From Perkinsus olseni (taxonomy: Eukaryota > Perkinsozoa > Perkinsida > Perkinsidae): 64,000 nt of DNA. The DNA lies in the NCBI GenBank assembly GCA_013115135.1, contig JABANP010000026.1:1-64000 (forward strand), given 5' to 3'. How positions within the stretch are numbered: position 1 is the stretch's first letter; every line of letters begins with the position of its first letter. This document shows, one piece after another, positions 55,461 through 64,000 of this stretch. The notes beneath the pieces are model-generated. The model was not told the DNA's origin. It ran no database searches and worked only from the letters and a program-made list of their open reading frames with translations. The translations under genes were made by a program, and so were the position numbers.

Positions 55461-56880
55461 TGGAAGGTTTCATTTTATCAAGTACCATTGATGTTTCGTG
55501 TATGAGCGTTATGGCTGTTGAGTATCCAGTAGGAGTTATAGCCGGGTTAACCTCGTGAAGTCGGCCGTTGCGGCCTGCCTGTTCGTCGGTGCTACTGGTT
55601 TAGTGAGCGTCTGATCTGAGGGCATCGACGCCTTGCTATGCGCTCATATTACGCTCGCGTCCTGTGAGTCTGCGAATGCTTATCGGGTTATCTGCGAGGT
55701 GCGCTCAGATGCATCGTACACGGGCCTCCGTGGTCATAGCAATGATACCACTCCATACTGTACGTTGGATTCATTCTTGCTTCCGGAGAAGCTAAGCCCG
55801 CTCTGTTTAGCTACTACCCCAATCGTGTCTGTACTCGTTGAGTCGAGCTGCATGTGCTATCAATGCGTGTGCATGGCGTATCGGCAATGGGGCCACTCCG
55901 GTTCAGCATGTAGCATCAAGCTTTCGTCGCATTTCTGACTGATTTCTCTACGTATCCGATATTCTGTCACAGAATTTCTGTGTCATCGGATGAATCCACC
56001 AACACCGAACTAGATCCGCTTGAACTCTTCAACTGAAGGACGCATGCAATTGAGGCTGCAGTCCCTTTCAATTCCAGAAGAAATCACTTCGACTCGAGGT
56101 TACCTGCGGATCCCCGCCAGCCCGAGCTCTTTGGCCAGACCCACCGTTGTGACTAGTGACTTTTTTCTTGAGATTTTGCCGTACAGGTGTCGTCAAATTT
56201 TGAGCAAAGCGTCCAAATTCGTCAATCCGAACTTCAAGACATAAAGAACGAAAATGGAAACGACGAAATCGACTCGGAGGAATCCCTGGAGCCGCCAGTT
56301 CAGTTTTTGCGCTGAATCGTGCAGCGCGCGCCATTCCGATCGATTCTGTTTCGCTCGTATTTCCGCTCAGCTAATCGATTTGGGCGTAGCTTCCGCGGGT
56401 GCCTGTTCGCATCATACCATCATCACTCATTCATTTGAACTGTTGATGCACACTCCGACGATCCGCTCGTCCTTTGTGACTTGCGTTGATTGCGTTCTTG
56501 TCACACGTGCTACACAGACTCGGAACGTGTTGTCCGGCTCCGATGCATCAGCGTCAGCCGCAGTGTGTTCAAGTCTTTCCGTACACATCATCGGTGGTGG
56601 TCATCATTCCAGCATTCCTTCTCCATGGACGCTCTTTGACGAAGGGGTTTCTTTGAAGGCTTAGTACCTGACTGGAATACGAATACTTGTTGCTACCGAG
56701 GGCGACTGGTGTGGCGTGGCCAAGTCGCTCTATCTGCAACGTACAGACTAGTGGTTATTGAGCTGTTAAATGATGAAAACTCAGAGGCTTCTCCTGATTC
56801 TCAATGACTGAGAGAAACTAAATTGGATCGATAGGACTGATACAGCAATTCATTCATCAACTATCCGTTTGTTAGAATAG
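55461..56880. other. Unassigned region, AT-richer
   Basis: About 1.4 kb without a supported gene. Open stretches at 55633-55938 and 56254-56664 (+) have no recognisable motif. Short inverted strings around AGAATTTCTGT occur near 55.16 kb and 55.97 kb. It could hold exons of an unrecognised gene. Confidence 0.35.
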
Positions 56881-56898
56881 TTATTGGAACTCGTTGCA

Positions 56899-57603
56899 AT
56901 GTCCACAGGGCTCACCGAAAACCCTCCGACGGGTCTGCAGCCGACAAGTAGTAATCAGCCCTGTTTGGCTGGGAATCGTAATGGAACTGCACTGCTCAGG
57001 CAAAGGCGAGCCAGGCGGGTTCCAATCCACCTCGCGGGATGCGTTTTCCACTTTTGCTCCCTCGGGTTTGAAGGTGAGGGTCTACGTACAAGGGCATGAG
57101 TGACCACGCCAGCTCAGGGCAAACTAGCGTCACTGGAGGACTTCATCGCGATGCAGAATGAAGAGCTTGCTGCTCAGAGACAAGAAATCGAAGCTTTGCG
57201 CAACGACAAGGTGATGATGGAAAAGCTTATGGCAGCAGTGTACTTCGTGTGTTGTAGGCGAACATTGAACAACACTATCAAGGACAGCTGCAAGATTTGA
57301 AGAAAACCGTCGTGGCTGACGTGCAGAGGATGCAGGTCTGTCAATCATAGTCGGCGCCTGGCCTTTCACGGTGCATGTTCCCTTCCGCATCGTCAGGACG
57401 AGGTTAAGAGACACTTCAGTCATCAGAAGGCTGAGAACTCGAGGCTTCAGCAGCAGATCACTACGCTCAAAGTGAGGGTTGGTGTCCCCTTGGCCGAAGG
57501 CGATGGGTGATTGCTTAGGGCGAGAAGACCTCCTTGCAACAGCAGATTCTCGGTTTGCAGCGGAGGATTCAAGAGATTGAGGAGCAAATCGGCTCGGACT
57601 GAT
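56899..57603 (+). CDS. Small coiled-coil protein (possible axonemal/cytoskeletal)
   Basis: Four or five exons on the plus strand. An N-terminal disordered part (MSTGLTENPPTGLQPTSS, or a later in-frame reading with GEPGGFQSTSRDAFSTFAPS) is followed by a nearly continuous coiled coil: GKLASLEDFIAMQNEELAA, then QRQEIEALRNDK; a 47-nt intron; ANIEQHYQGQLQDLKKTVV; an intron of about 86 nt; DEVKRHFSHQKAENSRLQQQ; an intron; EKTSLQQQILGLQRRIQEIE, then EQIGSD and TGA (57.60 kb). Heptad spacing of Leu/Ile is clear through about 120 residues. The Q-K-A-E-N-x-R-L-Q-Q-Q pattern is like small ciliary dynein-regulatory proteins, but I cannot assign an orthologue. Exon joints all use GT-AG and keep the coil in register. 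Confidence 0.68.
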
Positions 57604-57959
57604 CCATGCTCTTCCTTTAATTACGATGTGCTTCGGCATGGTGCGGTATTAAGGTGTTCATCACACGTGTGCTTACTTGAGTTGTCAGTGAGACCATTGT
57701 ATTAGTGAAGGGCCTTCAGCACTATCCTCAGTACAACAGCTCTGTTGAGCGTGTAGTTGTGCTAGTCCCTTCGATGGCACAGAGAGACATTCCTGTCGGC
57801 ACTTTGAAAGCTCCTGGGATGGTAGGAAGCTGCTAAGCACCATACTGATGTTCTCCTGAATATTAGAACACATCTGATGAGACCCGTGGCGGTTCTCGTA
57901 GGTCGTTTCGGGGGATCTAACGCCCGTCCGATCCAGACCAAGATCGCCGTCGACAACAA

Positions 57960-59087
57960 CAACGCCACTCATTTTGCGGTCACCGGAGTCCAAAGACGTG
58001 TGCTCCGCTGAGCATGCTGAGTCCTCGACTAGCGTCAGTTAGATACTCCTTTGGGTAGCAACACCTAAGCTTGCAAGTTCCTCTACTCCCGTCCGTCAAC
58101 GGACTCGAGAAGCTCCGCTTTCTGCTGATCACGCTAAGAGAAGTACTGAAGAGTTTGTTTTGTTCATTGAAGACGCGACTGAACAGGTTCATGCTTTGCC
58201 CATGGCGCAGAGGCCCCACCTGTTCTCGAATTCGAGACGGAAGTTGTTAGTATGACTCGCCTTGACTCCCTCGAAAAATAGGGACGCTCAGATCCGATGG
58301 CCAAGCGCAGAGCCGCTGAGCAGCTGGTGATGGTTCAGGTGAAGAAATACGCTCAACGGTGCCGAACACGAGCTGAACTCTACGCCAGAGATCCGCAGTG
58401 TGAGGGAACTTGATGATATGCCCTGCTCTTCAATGCCATCGGGGTCGTTCAGGTGCTATTCATCGCAGAAGTGTGTCGAGAATGTCCTTGGATGCTCCTG
58501 AATGGTGAGGGTCTCCATTTGGCTGCATACTGATAATGTGTCGAGTCCGAGCAGCCGTCCAAAGGGCCAGGCCACTTCCGCTACTCGAGTATCTGTGGCG
58601 TCCACCGCGGCATCACTCTCGTCGGAAGAAAGACAACGAGAAAGCTATATCGGAGGCCGACGAGATGACGAGCCAACGGAGCCGCCCTTTTCATGAAGCA
58701 CAGGCGCAACCCGTGAGCAAAGAGGTGTGTGATGCTCGAGTCTGGAATCGCGTAAATCCATGTGCTGTCGATCAGGCCCTCGTCAGGACAACTGTCCTTC
58801 GCTCAAATGCAGTTGACTTCACGTTAAAGTACGCGGAGACTGTAGACATGCTCGAGAAAAGTTTACGGCTCAAGTACCACACCTTTCGTATCAGATCCCT
58901 AGGGAGGTCCGCGTTGCTTCAGGAAGCCAACCCGCCGTCGATCTGTGTGCGGAGCCACAGAGAAATGGACCGCGTCGAATGGTCAGACATCCGCCCTGTG
59001 TCCACCAAGTTCCCCATGATCTTGGTGGAATTCAGATATCGATTTGAGGTCCGAAGAGGCCCAACTTTGGTTGGAGATCCAAAGTGA
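57960..59087 (+). CDS. Unrecognised spliced gene, C-terminal exon clear
   Basis: The last exon (58.54-59.087 kb) is an open frame of up to 183 codons with protein-like content: CDARVWNRVNPCAVDQALVR, DFTLKYAETVDMLEKSLRLK, RVEWSDIRPVSTKFPMILVE, FRYRFEVRRGPTLVGDPK and TGA. Upstream exon candidates: STEEFVLFIEDATEQVHALP (58.14-58.21 kb), MAKRRAAEQLVMVQVKKYAQ (58.30-58.36 kb) and a Ser/Glu-rich piece at 58.55-58.65 kb. Introns of 40-60 nt are plausible between them. No family recognised. The helical, charged upstream exons and the neighbouring coiled-coil gene do not establish a function. Confidence 0.5.
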
Positions 59088-59923
59088 TGTCGCCGACGAT
59101 GTAGATTAACTCCTCCATTCGCTTGTGTATTATATAAGTCCTCCTATACGAGTTTCTTCTCCCAAACATAGATGATTCCACATGACCCCTTCCCCGCGTT
59201 TGTTGAAGCTTGCGTTCATCAGTTGTTATCGGCTAGAGCAGATGGACAAGCGTGTGGGCACTTCAGTGCACTTCGTGAATCGGGGGATGCTCTTCCGCGA
59301 CGCGGATGGCCAAGATGTCTGATGAAGACCAAGTACGCGCGGCCTAGCCAAATGTAGAACTGCAGGGTACTCTGTTGAAGATAATTTGCGCTAGGCGAGG
59401 ACTGTGATTTTGTACTACACAGCACACTACAACTGAAGGTACTGGCCTCGGCGTGAACTGTCCTGTTGATACCCTCCTCAACCCTATTCGAGACGTATGA
59501 CGAGTTCCTCGAGGGTGATGGCCCCCGGCCTCGTGTTCGTCGGATCATCGTGACTTGGCGTCTCCCTTTTTGCCTTCCATTGTCGGTAATAATGAAGTGG
59601 TATAAACGACTGGCTATCTCTTATGATCCCCTGCCCACTCCTCTGGGTGGGCACTTGCATTCTTTTGGTTCACCCCATTGATTACGATAGCGTAACGAGA
59701 GAACCATTCTGATTGTGCATATGAGATTTCACGCGTTGTAGAGTACCCATCTCAGCACTGCAGTAAAGACAACACGTGACAATGCAATGAGGAAAATGTG
59801 ATCACTGTGAAGGCAGTTGTATATCACGCAGAGGCAACTTTAGCTCGGCTTGAAGTACCGGATAAATCAAGCGTCCGGTACCTGATGGAGCGAATGAACG
59901 CTACGATGAACGGACGCTACACC
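59088..59923. other. Spacer before VPS35 3' end, possible small gene
   Basis: A plus-strand reading from 59239 (MDKRVGTSVHFVNRGMLFRD) looks coding for about 27 codons, and GTLLKIICARRG follows at 59.37 kb after a possible intron. The chain then breaks, so no gene is called. It converges with VPS35 on the minus strand. Confidence 0.3.
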
Positions 59924-62900
59924 CTACTTTTCCCGATAGTCGGGGTCCTCCTTCAACTTCCTCACGAACGCAATAGTAGCGGCCAAATGCGCCTTCACTG
60001 CGACTATCCCCGAAGATGCTGAGGCAGTGTGAGCGGTATCTGGAGACCGCATAGAGGCCGTAGAGGACCATTTGGTTGTGAGTATACCGTGGCTGTCGAG
60101 GAGAGGGTTCTTCGCTCCGGAGGCGGTGCTGCTCGGGTTGGCAGACTCCAGCGCGAATTTCACATGCTCCTCACACAGGGAAATCAAGCTACTGATGTGC
60201 GATGGAAGAACCTATGGCGCAGGCATTGACGAAACCGTCACGCGCCACGAAAATAGCTTTTTTCTACCTGCTCATTCCCCTTGTTAAAGTAGAATATATA
60301 GCGGTCGAGGACGTCGACGAACAGGGACACTCCGGTAGTCTCAGAGATGTCCATTCTATCCAGATCTTCCGGTGTCGAGTCATTGCCTAGTCCACCTGGA
60401 CAGGAACTGATGATTCCGCCGAGTGCCTTCGAGAGGTCCTACTTTCCAGAATCCTCTCGGCTATCTTCAAACACCGCTGCAAACACTCGAGTACTCGTCG
60501 AGAGTCCCACCGATCGCGTGGGAGGACCTGCCGATCCGCGACGGTGCTGCGCCACATGGACCGAATCAGGTATCTTACAGGATTCCAAAACATATCCGCA
60601 CAGCAAAGAATCTGTCTGCACTGGTCCGACCGCTGCAATAGCTTGGCAGCGTGTTGCGTTATCTAAGTGAATTGCGCGATGAGACCATCGAGGCCACCTT
60701 CCACGACCAGGGCTACCGTGGTCGACGTTGCCTCGTAGTCCTCCACTGTCAAGGCCTGGCCAGCTGGTCCTAGAAGGGCCCCAACAAATAGGGGAATGCA
60801 TGCCTAGAAGGGTAACGCTTTCCCCAAAGCAAGGGAGGACTCAGCCATTACACTCTGCTTTAGTGAATCCGTGATGTCGTCCTCGTAGGTCCCCAAGGCA
60901 CGATTGATGAACTCACAGCAGATAGACTCGAACGCCCCCTCGCCGTAGAGATTGACTTCAACATATCCGGCAACCTAACCAAAGTACAACTTCTCATAAA
61001 TCGCCCTCCAAACCCAGACCCACCGCAGCCGCATCCAGCCACATCTTGAGAGTCTGCATGGCCGCCGTGGGCCCTCCACCGAGCAGGCAATGAGAGCCGT
61101 ATGCGTCCAAAGTCTTGTAAATCTGCACAATAATGTTAGCGGAGCGACGCAGAACCCTCCAAAATATTACAAATTGGAACGCTTTCTTGGTACTGTTAAA
61201 GAGCCTTGTATGCTGCAGCTCCAGAGTCCTGACCTTCGGTGCTAGCTTCATAGCCCGATACACGACTGGTACTAATGTTACTGTCTGACCATGGACCACC
61301 GTCCGACCTTCCGAACCAACCAAACCCACAGTACCAATTTAGCAGGGCTGCCATGACCTAGGTGTTGCCGCATCACACTGAGGAGTTGCAGTTCAAGATC
61401 AGTGTTCGCGTCGCTCTCTCGTATGAGATGACATATCTTTGCCAGATTGCACTGGTCTGTGGCAGCCTCTGTGGCATCAGACGCTGAAGATGAAAAGTCG
61501 AACGATTATACGCCCGCCTAGTGGCGACTGAGCCGAAACGAGCCGCCGAATCCCGAGCCTTCAGCGAAGTTCCATTCTGAGAGTCTCACCCCGCGACGAT
61601 GCCAGCCGACGGTCGGGCCCTCAATGAAGAGAGGCGAGATGCCAGTGTGGACCCATCCTGCTATTACCATAGTCCTCGGATATGAGAGGCCGCAGCAGGG
61701 TCATGAAGCTTTGCAGACGATTGACATTATCAATGACCTGCCTCTCGGGATGCTCACACATAAGCAGGGCGTTGACCATTCCAACACCGCAATGAGCTTG
61801 GGTTTGGGGCGTGAGATATCTGAAGATCGAACATGGCAGGCCACAGGCTAGGCGCATAACGGACTACCTATACACGTTGCTGTAGGCATCCGACAGGTTG
61901 TCCATGCAGCTGAGCCCCAACTCTTCCAGCGGCCTGAAGGAGGAAAACGGTGACGATTCGCGGAAAAGTTGGTACTCACTTGCTAAGCAGATCCACCATG
62001 CTGAAACAAGCCTTCTCGTCTGGTTGAATTTTAACGGCACCACCGGAGAGCTGCCTGTCCAGCATTCGAGCCAGTGCAGCATGAATTGACTGAAATGAAC
62101 GAAAAGATCATGCTTCTACAACTAGTGGCCCTGTGACTAGTACTACTACAACTAGTGGCCCTGTGACTAGTACTACTACAACTAGTGGCCCTGTGACTAG
62201 TACTACTACAACTAGTGGCCCTGTGACTAGTACTACTACAACTGGTGGCCCTGTGACTAGTACTACTACAACTAGTGGCCCTGTGACTAGTACAACTACA
62301 ACTGGTGGCCCTGTGACTAGTACTACTACACCTAGTGGCCCTGTGACTACTACTACACCTAGTGGCCCTGTGACTACCACTACAACTAGTGGCCCTGTGA
62401 CTAGTACTACTACACCTAGTGGCCCTGTGACTACTACTACACCTAGTGGCCCTGTGACTACCACTACAACTAGTGGCCCTGTGACGAGTACTACTACAAC
62501 TAGTGGCCCTGTGACTAGTACTAGAACAACTAGTGGTCCTGTGACGAGTACTAGTGCAACTTGTGGTCCTGTGACTAGTACTAGTGCAACTTGTGGTCCT
62601 GTGACTAGTACTACCCCAAGTAGCAGATTTTTTCAGACCCTATTCAACCGTCATAACTGAGTTCAAAATTTTCTACGCCCTAATTCGATCACGGACCGAA
62701 GCACGGTTAAGAACTAATCAAATCTCCACTGCAACTTTTTCGCTCGGCTTGGACAGATTAACCCAGGGACCAGTTTACTCGCCACGAAATGTTGCATCAG
62801 AATGGGAAGTGAAATTGCCCGACACCCGGCCTTTCGCTCTGGGGAGGTTTGGCTTGCTCAACAACAGAAGGCTCTCACAACTGGCTAAGTGCTGGAATTA

Positions 62901-64000
62901 AACGAGAAATCGTTTTGGATCAAATGCTGGCTTAGGGACTCATCTGAATTGAAGTATTTATTTGGTCAGAATTTGTGTTAAGGTCCCGTAGCTAATACCA
63001 TCACAGTACTACGCATGTGCGAACGCTCTACCATTTTCCCTCCTGGACCCCAGACCCCCATAGCACCTGTAGATGGTCCTGTCTATCAGGATAGAGTGTA
63101 ATGGTGAAACCAAGGTACGCCCCCATGATGTCAATCAACGAAGCCAGACTGCTGCGGCTCCCACGGCCACGTCCTACAGAACCCACGAATCGCTTCACTC
63201 AGACGTTCCCGTCACCAGACTAGTACCTTCCCCACTGGACTGACTGCTAGCAGCGTCAGCCGCTGCATCGTTCTCACTGCGGTCAAGCATGCGATCCAGA
63301 TGAGAACGGAAGAGCTCGAAAACGTCCAAATCTTGCGGTACCGATCCGGGGTTTGACGAAACCTACACAGCCACCTCCACACTACAAAGACTCTCCGGAA
63401 TGTTACATAGACTGCCAGACGGTTCATGAGATTGACGATGATCGGCTTGAGATCAACGGCGCCTGGCAGAGAAAACATCCGCCAAGATTCGCAGCGATGG
63501 AAAACTACTGTTGGTTTTGCTGCAGGTGGTTAGGAGGGAGTCAAGCGTGGCGAGATGATATTCATCCGGGAAGACCTGAGAGGACGAGGGTCCTCGCGAG
63601 AACTAAACTTCTCGCCCACTGACCTGTATAATGCAATCTAGCAGATACTGCTGAGCCATAGTATCTTGGCAAGATACGACTTGGTCCAACAGCTTGGGTA
63701 ACACCACCGATACGTAAATCTAAGGTACCCCCAAAAGCATGAAAAACGCCCTCGGCTATCCTCACTCGGGGGCAGCACTACGTTCTTGTCCATCCCGTCC
63801 AGTTGACTCAATCTGATGAGGTTGTTGCCAACTAGGACTCGGAGGTCGTGACGCTCCCTCTCCCTCCGCGCTCTATCCCGCAAGCTGCCTGCATCAAACC
63901 TTGGATACCCCAGTGCGTATCTTATCCTACCCTGATGGTTCAACCTTATCCACAGTCTGTTGGCTTCGGTGAAGTTATTAAGGATGAAATCAATAGCGTC
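59924..64000 (-). CDS. VPS35: Retromer subunit VPS35 (5' end outside window)
   Basis: VPS35 is the alpha-solenoid core of retromer, which returns cargo from endosomes to the Golgi. The minus strand begins mid-protein at 64000: [62 protein letters not shown] (63.73-64.0 kb). Then [20 protein letters not shown] (63.4-63.48 kb), [14 protein letters not shown] (63.28-63.33 kb) and [20 protein letters not shown] (63.06-63.13 kb). After a long intron with the minisatellite: [20 protein letters not shown] (62.0-62.1 kb), [40 protein letters not shown] (61.7-61.8 kb), [17 protein letters not shown] (61.2 kb), [20 protein letters not shown] (60.9 kb), [15 protein letters not shown] with [18 protein letters not shown] (60.42-60.60 kb) and [14 protein letters not shown] (60.16 kb). 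The end is DPDYREK at 59924. About the first 130 residues are off the window. Confidence 0.93.
62110..62640. repeat. 24-30 nt minisatellite inside a VPS35 intron
   Basis: Seventeen head-to-tail units of ACTAGTGGCCCTGTGACT with one or two ACTACTACA-type blocks; the full unit is 30 nt and shortened ones are 24-27 nt. On the plus strand this reads [10 protein letters not shown] repeated, open for about 175 codons to 62660 but with no in-frame ATG before an upstream stop. On the VPS35 strand most of it is also open (VVVLVTGPL repeats). The flanking VPS35 exons end near 63.04 kb and resume near 62.1 kb, so the array sits in a roughly 0.9-kb intron. Units at the 3' side carry more substitutions (GTGCAACTTGT), units at the 5' side are almost identical. 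Confidence 0.9.

Noticed and set aside
57229..57260. 20-nt mini-intron in the coiled-coil gene
   Set aside because: A 47-nt GT-AG alternative starting after LRNDK restores the same frame and matches the usual intron size here.
62133..62660. Thr/Ser/Gly/Pro mucin-like gene on the plus strand
   Set aside because: No ATG in frame before an upstream stop, no signal peptide, and the array lies between well-matched VPS35 exons on the other strand.

Overview
This window is nuclear DNA of a unicellular eukaryote. Genes lie on both strands without operons. Nearly all are cut by short GT-AG introns, often about 45-80 nt, and base composition is near 50% GC. Recognisable products are nuclear PARP1, retromer VPS35, dolichyldiphosphatase, nucleostemin-type GTPase, cytosolic eL30, mitochondrial uS8 and METTL17/Rsm22. 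A perkinsid-like alveolate (Perkinsus type) fits the gene style, but no diagnostic marker was found and the taxon is an inference.

Layout. 1-7.4 kb: no supportable gene. 7.4-9.2 kb: a phosphoglucomutase-2 relic broken by frameshifts and stops (+), intact only at its C-terminus. 9.6-12.3 kb: a small basic protein and a spliced METTL17/Rsm22 gene (-). 12.3-15.7 kb: nothing assigned. 15.8-17.3 kb: a ubiquitin-like-domain protein with a probable Ser/Pro-rich tail (-). 17.4-18.0 kb: mitochondrial uS8 (-). 18.06-22.54 kb: two ribosome-biogenesis genes in tandem (+), an RSL1D1/Cic1-like L1-domain protein and a GNL3-like GTPase. 22.8-28.6 kb: four tandem units of a DOLPP1-like gene (+), three apparently intact and one relic without its catalytic core. 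29.4-30.7 kb: a PPR-like/unknown gene (+). 30.85-36.18 kb: complete PARP1 (+), with two zinc fingers, PADR1, BRCT, WGR, regulatory and catalytic domains. 37.8-41.0 kb: a large unrecognised protein (+). 41.4-42.3 kb: a perilipin/LEA-like 11-residue-repeat protein (-). 44.3-46.4 kb: a pepsin-type aspartic protease (-). 46.76-47.22 kb: eL30 (-). 48.1-49.1 kb: two small single-exon proteins (+), one secreted or membrane-anchored. 50.6-53.4 kb: an unrecognised low-complexity gene (-). 53.9-55.5 kb: a TauD/TfdA dioxygenase (+). 56.9-59.1 kb: a small coiled-coil protein and an unknown gene (+). 59.92-64.0 kb: VPS35 (-), running off the window end and carrying a large 24-30 nt minisatellite in an intron.

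Togetherness. These are mostly unlinked housekeeping genes. Translation functions are over-represented (METTL17, uS8m, RSL1D1, GNL3, eL30), but on alternating strands, so co-regulation is not shown. The most dynamic part is the dolichyldiphosphatase array, where tandem duplication, possible gene conversion and internal deletion are all visible. No phage, CRISPR, bacterial defence system or intact transposon was seen.
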